DNA of 44,232 bases from Candidatus Poribacteria bacterium (GCA_026706025.1 JAPOZO010000069.1:1-44232); one strand, 5' to 3'. Shown: positions 1 to 9,098, counted from the stretch's first letter. The notes: generated from the letters alone by a model not told the origin. Translations and numbers: made by a program.

Positions 1-170
1 TAGATAAGACACAACAAATCTTCAAGATCGATATCAACAGTCGTGCGGTCAAACAACTGACACATCACGGGAATAATCACGCAAGCGATTGGTTTGACCC
101 TGCAGCGTTGCCTGTCCAACCTAACACAGCATTACTCACAACGATGTGGAGCAAATTGAAACAGGAGTAG
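1..170 (+). CDS. TolB-type beta-propeller protein, C-terminal part only
   Basis: The reading frame is open from base 3 to the TAG at 168-170 and gives the last 55 residues of a protein whose start lies left of the window. The segment reads like the last blade of the neighbouring propeller proteins (IFKIDINSRAVKQLTHHG, then DWFDPAALPVQP) and closes with the tail LLTTMWSKLKQE. It is nearly identical in layout to the end of the protein at 4879-5868, so it is a paralogue of that exported propeller. The following gene begins 9 bases after this stop, and its ribosome binding site overlaps this gene's last codons, so the two are probably cotranscribed. Binding partner unknown. Confidence 0.8.
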   Translation, partial: DKTQQIFKIDINSRAVKQLTHHGNNHASDWFDPAALPVQPNTALLTTMWSKLKQE

Positions 171-179
171 GATACTTTT

Positions 180-1208
180 ATGAAAAATATGAATTTGTTC
201 ATTTTATGTGGTTTGGTTTTGAATTTGTTATGTATAAGTGCCTGCCTCGTCTTCGCTCAGGCACCCGGAGTCTCTAAAATTGCATTCTCATCCAACCGAG
301 ATGGTAATAGGGAAATCCATCTGATGAACCCCGATGGCAGCCGACAAATCAATTTAACGCACCACCCCAGCCAGGATTATATGCCCGCCTTCTCACCCAC
401 AGGCACACAAATTCTTTTTGTCTCCAGTCGTGATGGAGAAGCCGACCTCTATCTCATGGACGCCGATGGAACAGATGTGCGACGCGTCTTTGACGAGGCG
501 ACGCATAGAAGTGCTCCCACGTGGTCGCCCGACGGAAAATGGATTGCTTATCAGAAAGGACGTTGGCACGACAATCGGGAACTCCACATTGCATCGATAG
601 ATAACCGAGTTGAACAGCGAATCACTTGGGTGGGTCACGCGGTGGCAGATCCGAGCTGGTCCCCTGATGGAACCGAGATAGCCTTTGTTGTGAACGTTCC
701 GTTTATAGATGGGATCGGACCGCTGGTGAATACCAAAATTGTTTTTTTTAACGTACAGACGCGTGTTGAAGAGTCATTTTTGCCCGAAGAACTACCCTTA
801 ATGGAAACACCTGCGTGGTCTCCAATAGGGGACCTAATCGCCTTTTCTTGGGGAAAGTTGGGACTTGGACAAGATAGCGCGCTTTTCATTGCCGATCGTC
901 ACGGACAAAAAGTGAAGCGGATTCTGGCACCGATTGGGGACCCTGCGCTTTCGGAAGTCAATCCGGTGTGGTCTCCGGATGGCAACGAACTTATCTACGA
1001 ACATATTGTTGAAAAACCGCCAAGAGAGGGCAGAAATGTTTCGGACACACAACTTTACAAAACCGATTTAAACGGTGGTGATCTAAAACAACTGACACGG
1101 CATGGGACAAATAAAGAGGCAGATTGGTTTGATCCAGCGTTTGCCTTGTCTGTCCGGCCGCAACCGCAACTGCTCACAACGATCTGGGCTAAATTGAAAC
1201 AGAAATAG
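180..1208 (+). CDS. exported TolB/PD40-type beta-propeller protein
   Basis: 342 residues. An N-terminal signal peptide (about residues 1-26, hydrophobic core then FAQ-APG) is followed by repeated PD40 blades, each with a W-S-P-D/T-G turn and the SSNRDGNREIHLMNPDGS type of strand pair; about six blades are visible. Such propellers resemble the C-terminal half of TolB and bind other proteins or ligands; no catalytic motif is visible. The start is the ATG at 180 with AGGAG about 12 bases upstream, inside the end of the preceding gene. The protein ends LLTTIWAKLKQK, the short tail shared by several exported proteins here. Its blades are more diverged from the 2954 and 4879 genes than those two are from each other. 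The specific role is unknown. Confidence 0.85.
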   Translation: MKNMNLFILCGLVLNLLCISACLVFAQAPGVSKIAFSSNRDGNREIHLMNPDGSRQINLTHHPSQDYMPAFSPTGTQILFVSSRDGEADLYLMDADGTDVRRVFDEATHRSAPTWSPDGKWIAYQKGRWHDNRELHIASIDNRVEQRITWVGHAVADPSWSPDGTEIAFVVNVPFIDGIGPLVNTKIVFFNVQTRVEESFLPEELPLMETPAWSPIGDLIAFSWGKLGLGQDSALFIADRHGQKVKRILAPIGDPALSEVNPVWSPDGNELIYEHIVEKPPREGRNVSDTQLYKTDLNGGDLKQLTRHGTNKEADWFDPAFALSVRPQPQLLTTIWAKLKQK

Positions 1209-1238
1209 TCCGCTTTTAGAGACAAATATGACCCTGAA

Positions 1239-2660
1239 CTAATTTCTGTTTCTTCTTGACAACCAATCACCTGTGACTTCTTCAAACGGCGCAACAGGTT
1301 CAAACGCCTCACCATAATCACCACCCTTATGACTCACCTCACATGACTGGAGCCATTGACGCAGGGACTCGCGGGTTTGCCCTAACCGCTCGCGTTGTCC
1401 GTCTGCCAAGTTGATGGTTTCCGCGCGGTCTTCAATCATATCAAAACACAAATCTTCGCTGCCATCACTTGATAGATTGGTCAAGCATTTATATCGGTTA
1501 TCCATCATAGCGAGGGTCGGTGCGTGAAACATCGACTCTTTTCCACTATTGAACCGATACGGAATCGGGGTCGGACGTTCTGTCATGTCTCCTTCAATGG
1601 TCGGTAGCAGACTGATACCGTCAATAGGACGATGATCGGGCATTTCAAATTGCATAGTTTCGGCGATTGTTGGGAAATAATCCAAGGTGCTGCACGGCAT
1701 TTCGACCACACGTCCGGGGTCTGCATGACCCGGCCAGTGCAAGAGGGCAGGCACGCCGACACCACCGTCAAACAAAGAACGTTTGCGTCCGCGCAAGCCG
1801 CCTGTTGAGCCACGGTTACGACCCTCTTGACCTGTGCGCCCTTCGGGTCCGTTGTCCGAACAGAACCAGATCATCGTGTTTTGGGATGCGCCCCATGCTG
1901 CCAAAGTGTGATACAACCGTCCCACCTGATCGTCTATTGCAGTAATACAGCCGTAATAGTGTTGCTCATTTTCGCTGTATTCGGCGTACATTTTGCGGTA
2001 TTCCGGTCCGGCAAAGACCGGGGTATGCGGCGCGTGAAACCAGATTGTCGTAAAGAACGGTTCACCCTTTTCAAGCGTTTGTTCAATAAATGCGATTGCG
2101 CGATCCATCAACACTCGTGAATCGCATCCTTTTAGATTCTCCGTAGCCAGTTCTCCATTCTCGTAGTAAGGCGACGCCCACGGACGGTCCGAACGCCTAC
2201 CGCCACCCTGGACACCTACTGCGGGGTCCCAAGTTGGCACTGCATACTCCGTGGCAAAAGATGCATCGTAATCCCGCTCCCACGGCGGCGCGTAATTACG
2301 TGCCGGATTACGATTAGGCTTCCCCGAATAATTCGGGTCCAGCGTTCCAAGATGCCATTTTCCAAAATGTCCGGTTGCATAGCCAAACGATTTTAGCATG
2401 CGCGCGAGTGTCATTTCCTGTGCGGGTAAGTGCCCACGATTGGCATGTGTTATGCCGTACCGAAAATAATGTCGCCCGGTCAAACACGTCCCGCGCGTCG
2501 GGGAACAGACCGGTCCGCCCGCATAAAACCGCGTAAATCGGATCCCATCACTCGCTAGTCTGTCCAAATTCGGAGTTTTGATAATTTCATTTCCGTTAAA
2601 TCCGACATCGCCATATCCAAGGTCGTCGCACATCATTAAAATTATATTCGGTGAACGCAT
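1239..2660 (-). CDS. sulfatase (type I, formylglycine-dependent)
   Basis: 473 residues from the ATG at 2660, preceded by GGAGG five bases upstream; a start 4 codons earlier is possible but has no such site. The N-terminus reads NIILMMCDDLGYGDVG, the metal-binding Asp pair of alkaline-phosphatase-fold sulfatases. C52-S-P-T-R-G-T-C-L-T-G-R is the full C-x-P-x-R signature in which Cys is converted to formylglycine. GKWHLG and the CSDNGPE stretch are further family marks. The enzyme would hydrolyse sulfate esters, perhaps from sulfated polysaccharides; the substrate cannot be told. No signal peptide is visible, unlike most neighbours, so it may act in the cytoplasm. No convincing maturase is nearby (see the SUMF1-fold protein at 10953). 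Confidence 0.9.
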   Translation of the reverse strand: MRSPNIILMMCDDLGYGDVGFNGNEIIKTPNLDRLASDGIRFTRFYAGGPVCSPTRGTCLTGRHYFRYGITHANRGHLPAQEMTLARMLKSFGYATGHFGKWHLGTLDPNYSGKPNRNPARNYAPPWERDYDASFATEYAVPTWDPAVGVQGGGRRSDRPWASPYYENGELATENLKGCDSRVLMDRAIAFIEQTLEKGEPFFTTIWFHAPHTPVFAGPEYRKMYAEYSENEQHYYGCITAIDDQVGRLYHTLAAWGASQNTMIWFCSDNGPEGRTGQEGRNRGSTGGLRGRKRSLFDGGVGVPALLHWPGHADPGRVVEMPCSTLDYFPTIAETMQFEMPDHRPIDGISLLPTIEGDMTERPTPIPYRFNSGKESMFHAPTLAMMDNRYKCLTNLSSDGSEDLCFDMIEDRAETINLADGQRERLGQTRESLRQWLQSCEVSHKGGDYGEAFEPVAPFEEVTGDWLSRRNRN

Positions 2661-2953
2661 TTTTGCCTCCATTTCGTTCGACTGTTCTATTTCCTAAAAT
2701 TATCAAATCTGCTATTTTATTTCAACATATACTTTAAGCGACTTTTTGAAAACAAAACGCATTTTCATAACACGACACGCTCTTAGGCAACGCCTTTAGT
2801 CGTGTGAACATAACTTCGATAAATGTCAGAATTTTTAGTTTTCTATAAATTTCTTTCGCTTTTTTCGGAATTATGCATCTATTTTAGCGGTAAGTCGCGT
2901 CACTATATGTCTGATTGCGAAATTATGAAATTATCCCTTTCTGGAGATGACCG
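2661..2953. other. divergent intergenic region with a hairpin
   Basis: AT-rich spacer between the divergently transcribed sulfatase and sigma-factor fusion genes; it must hold both promoters. A dyad with 7-bp arms (2770-2776 ACACGAC and 2799-2805 GTCGTGT) encloses a smaller one (AGGC/GCCT). I could not pick a convincing -35/-10 pair for either gene. Confidence 0.4.
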
Positions 2954-4618
2954 ATGAAAAACGACGATGTCGAACTGATCCAACGCGTCCTTGCAGGCGA
3001 TGAGAACGCGTTCTCTGTGATTGTGAGAAAATACCAGAAGCCGGTTCACGCACTTGTGTGGCGGAAAGTCGGAGATTTCCACATCGCTGAAGAGATTACG
3101 CAGGACGCTTTCCTGAAAGCATATAAGGAGTTGGCAACGTTGAAGAAACCGCACCGCTTTGCCCGTTGGCTGTCTGTAATCGCGACACGGGGCTGTATTG
3201 CATGGCTGCGTAAAAAGCGTTTGTCCACACAGTCGCTGGAACACACAAGCCATGCGCAATTGGAACAAGCAACGTATTCGGGGTACGTGATTCAGGAGAA
3301 CGAGCAAATGACAGCAGAAGCGCAGCGCGAGGTCGTTGAAAAATTGCTTTCCAAATTACGGGAGAATGAACGGACCGTTATCACGCTCCATTACTTTGCA
3401 GAAATGACGCATGAAGAGATCAGTGAGTTTTTAGGGACATCGGTGGGCACGATTAAAAGTCGGCTCCGTCGTGCGCAGCAGCGTTTGAAGAGAGAAGAAC
3501 CGATGGTTCGAGAGGCTTTAAGCGGTTTCCAAATCGCGCCGAATTTCACTGAGAATATCATGAGGGAGGTTTCGCGTATCACGCCTACGCCGTCTACCGG
3601 TGGAAGTCAAAGGTTTGCACCGTGGGCAATCACTGCATCTATTCTGGTTGCAGCATTATTGGTGTTAGGCATCGGGTATCACTACTTCAAACGTTTCGGG
3701 TTGTCCTCTGACTCCGCAGATTCTCTCGCAGCGACAGCACCGAAAACCGGAAAAGTCGTTTTTGCCTCTAACCGAGATGGCAATTGGGATATCTGGACGA
3801 TGAATCCAGACGGAAGTGATCCTGTGAATCTTACAGGAGATGTGGCAAGTGACTTTAAGCCAACTTGGTCTCCAACAGGCGAACAGATTCTGTTCGTCTC
3901 CTTCCGAGAAGGCGGTGAAAGTCTATATCTCATGGATGCCGATGGAAGCAATATACGGCGTGTGTTTGATAATTGGCACAGTAGATCTGACGCGACGTGG
4001 GCACCTGACGGAAAACGAATTGCATCTGTGAGCGATAGCGTGCTCTATATTATAACAATAGATAGCAAATCAGTTGCGCCAGTGGCACAGACGGGCTTTG
4101 GAAGTGTTGGTGATCCCGCTTGGTCCCCGGATGGAAAGGAAATCGCCTTCATCCATTATAAGCCCAAACAGGGCTATGAACTCCGCCTTCTCAACGTTGA
4201 AACGCTCAAACAAACTGTCCTTCTCGGCGAATTAGAGAAGTATCCAGTTAAGCTTGATCCAGCGTGGTCTCCCAACGGAAAACAAATTGCCTTCGTTCTA
4301 CACAAATTCAGACCGATATTAAGTCACACAGACGCATTCGCTTGGCAGGATGAAGAAACGATTTACATTATTAACCGCGATGGGAGTAACTTACAACAAC
4401 TCGTTTCAGAGAAGGGACCCGACGCACTCCATCCGACGTGGTCCCCAGATGGCGATGAAATTATTTATCAGCAGGGAATCCATCTACCAGAAGTCGGAGA
4501 TATCCGGCAGTTTTTCAAGATTGATGTGAATAGCCGTGCCAAGACCCAACTTACACACGAGGGAGCCAATAGGGACCCAGATTGGTTTGTGTCTCCGACA
4601 TCGCCGGACGAACCTTAA
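2954..4618 (+). CDS. ECF sigma factor fused to a membrane helix and a TolB-type propeller
   Basis: 554 residues. Residues 1-90 are an ECF sigma region 2 (DFHIAEEITQDAFLKAY and the following basic RWLSVIATRGCIAWLR). Residues 120-180 are region 4, with a clear helix-turn-helix (LRENERTVITLHYFAEMTHE, then EISEFLGTSVGTIKSRLRRA). A hydrophobic segment at about 222-243 should be a single transmembrane helix. Residues 265-550 are a six-blade PD40 propeller almost identical to the exported protein at 4879. The expected topology is sigma inside, propeller outside, so signal sensing and promoter selection sit in one chain; no separate anti-sigma gene is adjacent. The C-terminus is DWFVSPTSPDEP and lacks the LLTTxWxKLKQ tail of its exported paralogues. 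The start at 2954 has GGAGATGACCG upstream. Target genes unknown. Confidence 0.88.
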   Translation: MKNDDVELIQRVLAGDENAFSVIVRKYQKPVHALVWRKVGDFHIAEEITQDAFLKAYKELATLKKPHRFARWLSVIATRGCIAWLRKKRLSTQSLEHTSHAQLEQATYSGYVIQENEQMTAEAQREVVEKLLSKLRENERTVITLHYFAEMTHEEISEFLGTSVGTIKSRLRRAQQRLKREEPMVREALSGFQIAPNFTENIMREVSRITPTPSTGGSQRFAPWAITASILVAALLVLGIGYHYFKRFGLSSDSADSLAATAPKTGKVVFASNRDGNWDIWTMNPDGSDPVNLTGDVASDFKPTWSPTGEQILFVSFREGGESLYLMDADGSNIRRVFDNWHSRSDATWAPDGKRIASVSDSVLYIITIDSKSVAPVAQTGFGSVGDPAWSPDGKEIAFIHYKPKQGYELRLLNVETLKQTVLLGELEKYPVKLDPAWSPNGKQIAFVLHKFRPILSHTDAFAWQDEETIYIINRDGSNLQQLVSEKGPDALHPTWSPDGDEIIYQQGIHLPEVGDIRQFFKIDVNSRAKTQLTHEGANRDPDWFVSPTSPDEP

Positions 4619-4685
4619 GTAAGTTTGCGGGCACTCACAAGACGGTTTCCGCTACAAGATGTTTATTCATTTTTTTACTTCATTA

Positions 4686-4809
4686 TAAGCAAGTTTGAAT
4701 ATTAAATATGCACATTTTACATCAATGACGGGCGGGGAAACCCCGCCCCTACGAGCTCGGCATCGGCACCTACCGAAAAAACTGAGAGATTATTATTTAA
4801 TATTGCTTA
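4686..4809. repeat. MITE-like repeat, copy 1
   Basis: A 124-bp unit bounded by imperfect inverted termini (left TAAGCAAGTTTGAATATTAA, right ATTTAATATTGCTTA). The centre has a perfect hairpin GGGCGGGG-AAA-CCCCGCCC (4730-4748). A second copy with the same termini and the same centre start lies at 39930-40076. No coding capacity. It separates the sigma fusion from its paralogue. Confidence 0.65.
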
Positions 4810-4878
4810 GTTACAAATACTGAGTCAAGAAATCGAGCGAAACCAATGAAGAATTCCAAATCCGAAAGGAGAAAAACT

Positions 4879-5868
4879 ATGAGCATCAGATTTTTTGTCC
4901 TACTTTGTTGTATTAGTTTTTTACTGTTCAACAATGGAACACCCGTATGGGCGAAAGCACCATCGACCGCTAAAATCGTATTTTCATCCAACCGAGATGG
5001 GAATTGGGATATCTGGACCATGAACCCTGACGGCAGTGATGCTGTAAACCTTACACAAGATGCAGCAGCAGATTTTTCGCCAGTCTGGTCTCCAACAGGC
5101 GAACAAATTCTCTTTGTCTCCTTCCGAGAAGGCGGTGAAAGTCTGTATCTCATGGATGCAGATGGAAATAAGATAAGAAAAGTTCTTGACAATTGGCGCA
5201 GTAGATCCAGTGCAACGTGGTCTCCTGATGGAAAGCGAATTGCGTCCGTGAGCGATGCCGTCCTTTACATTGCAACGGTAGATGGTAAATCAATTGAACC
5301 TGTAGCACAGACTGGCTTTGGAAGTGTTGGGGATCCCGCTTGGTCTCTGGATGGAAATCAAATTGCCTTTATCTACTATAAACGCAAGCAAGGTCATGAA
5401 CTTCGCCTTCTTAACGTCCAAACGCGCAAACAAAAAGTCCTTCTTGGCGAACTTGAGAAGTATCCATATAAGAGCCATCCGGCTTGGTCTCCGGATGGAA
5501 AGCAAATTGCTTTTGTTCTACATAAATTTAGGGCAATACAAAATCAGGCAGACGCAATCGCTTGGCAGGATGAAGAAACAATTTATCTTATCAACCGTGA
5601 TGGAAGCCAATTGCGAAAACTTGTTTCAGAAAAGGGACCGGACGCACTCCGACCGACTTGGTCCCCGGACGGAGACGAAATCATCTATCAACAGGAAGTC
5701 AGAGGTTCTACACAACTCTTTAAGATTGATGTGAGAAGTCGTGCAAAGACGCAACTCACACATAAGGGACATAACAGTAGAGCAGATTGGTTTGATCCTG
5801 CAGCGTTGCCTGTTCAACCTAATGTAGAATTATTAACCACAACGTGGGGGAAATTGAAGCAGAAATAG
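4879..5868 (+). CDS. exported TolB/PD40-type beta-propeller protein (paralogue of the sigma fusion)
   Basis: 329 residues from the ATG at 4879, chosen because AAAGGAG sits about 7 bases upstream and a signal peptide follows at once (MSIRFFVLLCCISFLLFNN..., cleavage near VWA-KAP). A start 11 codons earlier would bury the signal peptide. Six PD40 blades follow, nearly identical residue by residue to residues 265-550 of the sigma-fusion protein just upstream (FSSNRDGNWDIWTMNPDGS, FVSFREGGESLYLMDADG). The two therefore arose by a recent duplication in which the sigma and membrane parts were gained or lost. The last 20 or so residues (FDPAALPVQPN and LLTTTWGKLKQK) are absent from the sigma fusion. 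It could compete with or feed the membrane sensor's ligand; that is inference. Confidence 0.87.
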   Translation: MSIRFFVLLCCISFLLFNNGTPVWAKAPSTAKIVFSSNRDGNWDIWTMNPDGSDAVNLTQDAAADFSPVWSPTGEQILFVSFREGGESLYLMDADGNKIRKVLDNWRSRSSATWSPDGKRIASVSDAVLYIATVDGKSIEPVAQTGFGSVGDPAWSLDGNQIAFIYYKRKQGHELRLLNVQTRKQKVLLGELEKYPYKSHPAWSPDGKQIAFVLHKFRAIQNQADAIAWQDEETIYLINRDGSQLRKLVSEKGPDALRPTWSPDGDEIIYQQEVRGSTQLFKIDVRSRAKTQLTHKGHNSRADWFDPAALPVQPNVELLTTTWGKLKQK

Positions 5869-5895
5869 TGTGCTTTTGGAGAAACGAAAGTAGCA

Positions 5896-6018
5896 GTCCG
5901 GTGCGGTTGGGAATGCAGATCGTAAATGTAAAGCATTCTCGCTGCGAAGCAAAATTTGGTCTCCGCGTGTGGGAAACCAAATTTCGGTGAGTACACCGCA
6001 AAACCGCACCTACCGGAC
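5896..6018. repeat. palindromic intergenic repeat between convergent genes
   Basis: Lies between the ends of the 4879 and 6049 genes. The outer arms are GTCCGGTGCGGTT (5896-5908) and AACCGCACCTACCGGAC (6002-6018), pairing with a short interruption. Inside is a second perfect dyad AAATTTGGT (5952-5960) / ACCAAATTT (5976-5984). The outer arms belong to the same GGTGCGGTT/AACCGCACC family seen at 30803-30831 and 43028-43074. It could act as a bidirectional terminator, but no T-run follows. Confidence 0.5.
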
Positions 6019-6048
6019 CTTGGGGAAACTGCACCTATGTTCCCGTTC

Positions 6049-7287
6049 TCAGTCAACAGTGAACTGGATCGCATCAAAACGACGTGCGACTTTTGCGACT
6101 TTTGGTTTGAGTTCTTCAGGGGTACCGCCAGAGAGTGCAGAGACAATACACTCTGCGATGTCTGGTGCGTCTTCTGGTGTCATGCCCCATCGGGTGACCT
6201 CCTGAACACCGATACGCAATCCGGATGTTCCGACTTCCGGCGATAATCCCGCCGCCCCCGTAATAATATGGCACGCTTCGAGATGGTTTGCGAGCGCGCT
6301 GCCTTCCCCATACTTATCTACAATCAGTATCAAGGTATGCGATTCTGTGAAGCCGAGATCGGCACCGAGCATTGGAACACCGCGTTCGGCTAACGCTTGA
6401 CCGAGTGCTTTTGCGTTCGCTACAATCGCGTCTGCCTGTGCTTCACCGCATTCCATCCACTCTATAAACGTTCCTGCTAACGCCGGTAACCGATTCAGAT
6501 GGTGATTGCTCATCAACAACGGATAGACACCCCGCGCAACCCGCTCAGCAATAGATTCATCGTTCATCAAAACCATCCCACCCTGCGGTCCCGCAAGCGT
6601 CTTATGCGTGCTGGAAATAATCACATCCGCGCTTTCTTCAAACGGCGATTGAAACCGCTTACCCGCGATGAGTCCAATGACGTGTGAAGCATCGTAGATG
6701 AGGTAGGAATCAGGATTCGCTTGGCGCATTGCTTCTTTCAACTCACGCACGGGTTGCGGGAAGAGAAACACACCAGAGCCGACGTTGACGATTCTCGGTT
6801 TGTGTTTCGCAATTAGTTCAAGCGTTGCATCCAGATCAATGTTTGAACGCTGTCCGTCCCAGGGAATCGGAATGGATTGGAGTCCTATCTTGAGCGGTGA
6901 GGAGAGTAGTTTCTCGGCATAGTGGTGTCCATTATGGACCTCTAATGCTGTATCGCCCGGCTTTGCTAACGCGAACGTCGTTGCAATCCCTGCGATGTTC
7001 CCTGATAATGGGCGGAAATCGACATGTGCTGCGCCGAAAAGCTCCTTAGCTAACGCCTGTGTGTATCCCTCTATTTCGGCAATATAGCGGTTGCCCTTGT
7101 AATTCCGTTGATAAATGTCAACTCCAGAATAATTCCCATACCGCCGTGCCAACCGTTCGTCAAAAAGTTCTTCAACCAACGGTGAAGGTGTGTTCTCCGA
7201 AGCGATGAGATTGAGACAGGTGTCCCGATATGTTTGATGTTTATCGAGAAGTGAAGTGAGTTTTTGGACTTTCGCGTTATGTGTCAT
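6049..7287 (-). CDS. serine hydroxymethyltransferase-like PLP enzyme
   Basis: 412 residues from the ATG at 7287, which has GGAGG about 10 bases upstream; a longer frame starting 18 codons earlier adds an unlikely N-terminus. Fold type I PLP enzyme of the SHMT family: NLIASENTPSP near the N-terminus, GNYSGVDIYQRNYKGNRYI, and the PLP lysine K229 in SSTHKTLAGPQGG. Canonical SHMT interconverts serine and glycine with tetrahydrofolate. Here the usual SHGGHLTHG segment is replaced by HNGHHYAEK (118-126) and the family's THKTLRGPRGG is THKTLAGPQGG. It may therefore be a divergent SHMT or a related aldolase/transaldolase, so no gene symbol is given. It is divergent from the enolase-superfamily gene at 7415 and shares a 127-bp promoter region with it. 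Confidence 0.8.
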   Translation of the reverse strand: MTHNAKVQKLTSLLDKHQTYRDTCLNLIASENTPSPLVEELFDERLARRYGNYSGVDIYQRNYKGNRYIAEIEGYTQALAKELFGAAHVDFRPLSGNIAGIATTFALAKPGDTALEVHNGHHYAEKLLSSPLKIGLQSIPIPWDGQRSNIDLDATLELIAKHKPRIVNVGSGVFLFPQPVRELKEAMRQANPDSYLIYDASHVIGLIAGKRFQSPFEESADVIISSTHKTLAGPQGGMVLMNDESIAERVARGVYPLLMSNHHLNRLPALAGTFIEWMECGEAQADAIVANAKALGQALAERGVPMLGADLGFTESHTLILIVDKYGEGSALANHLEACHIITGAAGLSPEVGTSGLRIGVQEVTRWGMTPEDAPDIAECIVSALSGGTPEELKPKVAKVARRFDAIQFTVD

Positions 7288-7316
7288 AGGAAGAAACCTC
7301 CGTTGACAAAGTAGTA

Positions 7317-7383
7317 GGCACACACCGTGTGCCGTCCACAAAAAGATAAATTGCTTGACGTGGGGTCAAAAATCGGTTACGAT
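7317..7383 (+). promoter_or_regulatory. dyad and predicted promoter between divergent genes
   Basis: A perfect dyad GGCACAC-ACC-GTGTGCC (7317-7333) could be an operator. Just downstream, TTGACG (7355-7360) and TACGAT (7378-7383) stand 17 bases apart, a good housekeeping-type promoter. It would start transcription near 7390 and give a short leader with TGAGGA before the ATG at 7415. The dyad lies between the two divergent genes and could control both. This is prediction from sequence only. Confidence 0.4.
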
Positions 7384-7414
7384 GAAAGAAAATATACACT
7401 GCAATGAGGACATT

Positions 7415-8767
7415 ATGCCAAAACCGACAGATATCCGTATCCTTGACGTTCATTACGACTTTGAAGAACACCAATACCGCACCCCATTGAAGTTCGGCGG
7501 CGTGCCGACAGATCACTGCGTCCTCTTTAACGTCCGCATGCAAGTCCAGACGCGCGATGGAAAAGAGGCAGAAGGGAAAGGTTCCATGCCGCTTGGAAAC
7601 GTCTGGGCATTCCCGCCGCGCTACGCGCCTTTTGACCAGAGCCTCACAGCGATGAAAAAACTCGCCGAATTGGCGGTAGCAGCAACACAAGATTGCGAAT
7701 TATGCGCGCATCCACTGGAACTCTCTGAAGTGCTTGAACCCGAATTCTTACGTATTGCCGATGAATTGTCAGAGGCTATGCAGCTCGCATCGCCGATGCC
7801 GAAACTCTGCACCGTCGTTACAACAAGCCCTATTGATGCCGCTATCCACGATGCATTCGGAAAAGCAAACGGTATCAATAGTTACAATGGTTTAGGTAAA
7901 GCCTTCATTCAGGCGGATTTATCTCACTTTTTGAATGAACGGTTCACTGGAAAATATCTCGACCAATATACCGCGCGCCAACCGAAGTCTAATATGCCGC
8001 TCTACCATCTCATTGGTGCCCTGGATCCTCTTACGGACGCGGATATCGCAGAACGTCTCAATGACGGTCTACCGGAGACGCTTCCCGAATGGATTGTCAC
8101 TGACGGATTGACGCACCTGAAAATTAAATTGAACGGCGACGATCTCGATTGGGATGTCGCGCGCGTCCTCGCGATTGATAAAGTCACCGCGGAAACACAG
8201 GCGAAACATGGTGTTGACACTTGGCACTACTCCGCTGATTTTAACGAAACCTGTCAAAACGTCGAATACCTACTGGAATTCCTTAGTCAGATCCAAGAAA
8301 CAGAACCGAACGCCTTTCAACGCCTCGCCTACATCGAACAACCGACCGATCGGGACCTGAAAGCACATCCCGAAAACAAGATGCAAAAAGCCGCCGAGAT
8401 CAAACCGGTGGTGATAGACGAATCACTGACTGATTTTGAAACTTTCTTACTGGCACGTGAGCAAGGGTATTCCGGTGTCGCGCTCAAGGCATGCAAAGGA
8501 CAGTCTCAGGCATTGCTAATGGGTGCTGCCGCCGCAGAATATAATATGTTCCTCGCCGTACAGGACCTGACATGCCCCGGAGCATCGTTTTTACACTCCG
8601 CCGGACTCGCCGCGCGTATCCCCGGTGTGACAGCGATTGAAGGCAACTCACGCCAATTCTGTCCGAGTGCCAACGACGGTTGGCGAGATGAATTCCCCTC
8701 AATCTTCAATATTACCGATGGCACCGTCGGAACGCAAATCCTTACTGCACCTGGACTTGGTCACTAA
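7415..8767 (+). CDS. enolase-superfamily enzyme (mandelate racemase/muconate lactonizing type)
   Basis: 450 residues from the ATG at 7415 (TGAGGA five bases upstream). The barrel residues of the superfamily are all visible: the K-x-K pair K236/K238 in HLKIKLNG, metal ligands D275 (SADFNE), E308 (YIEQP) and D335 (VIDESL), and a second lysine K358 (ALKACKG) on the other side of the barrel. This places it with muconate lactonizing/dipeptide epimerase-like members, which abstract a proton alpha to a carboxylate and bind Mg2+. The N-terminal capping domain and the C-terminal part are somewhat longer than usual. The substrate cannot be read from sequence. Its last 26 bases overlap a small reverse-strand gene. 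Confidence 0.87.
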   Translation: MPKPTDIRILDVHYDFEEHQYRTPLKFGGVPTDHCVLFNVRMQVQTRDGKEAEGKGSMPLGNVWAFPPRYAPFDQSLTAMKKLAELAVAATQDCELCAHPLELSEVLEPEFLRIADELSEAMQLASPMPKLCTVVTTSPIDAAIHDAFGKANGINSYNGLGKAFIQADLSHFLNERFTGKYLDQYTARQPKSNMPLYHLIGALDPLTDADIAERLNDGLPETLPEWIVTDGLTHLKIKLNGDDLDWDVARVLAIDKVTAETQAKHGVDTWHYSADFNETCQNVEYLLEFLSQIQETEPNAFQRLAYIEQPTDRDLKAHPENKMQKAAEIKPVVIDESLTDFETFLLAREQGYSGVALKACKGQSQALLMGAAAAEYNMFLAVQDLTCPGASFLHSAGLAARIPGVTAIEGNSRQFCPSANDGWRDEFPSIFNITDGTVGTQILTAPGLGH

Positions 8768-9098
8768 CATCCGTCCCTGCTGTTTCCTGATCCGAGACAG
8801 TAATATTGGTAACAACATTTCGCTGTTCAGGAAGTCGGACGGGGAAATCTTTAATCGCGGCATCAATCAATTCTTTTACAACCACTTTGACCGAATCAAA
8901 CGGTATACATTCAAGAACGATGATAGCGCGATGTTTTGATGGCGCGATGTTATACGTCAACCCATATTGGATCCCCAATTGCATCAGTTCCGGTTCAACG
9001 CTAATAGAAATTTGCTGACACTCCTGCACCGTGATGAAAAAACTATCAACGATAAAATGCGTGTGAATCCACGCCTCTCTCTCTTCAACGATCTTCAT
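8742..9098 (-). CDS. small hypothetical protein
   Basis: 118 residues, soluble, with alternating beta-rich stretches (THFIVDSFFITVQECQQISI, RAIIVLECIPFDSVKVVVKE) and a charged, Val/Asp-rich C-terminus. No family recognised. The 3' end overlaps the end of the enolase-superfamily gene by 26 bases on the opposite strand. A weak AAGGTA lies about 12 bases before the ATG at 9098. I judge it real because the residue composition is protein-like and no better frame covers the interval, but a chance frame is possible. Confidence 0.5.
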   Translation of the reverse strand: MKIVEEREAWIHTHFIVDSFFITVQECQQISISVEPELMQLGIQYGLTYNIAPSKHRAIIVLECIPFDSVKVVVKELIDAAIKDFPVRLPEQRNVVTNITVSDQETAGTDVSDQVQVQ

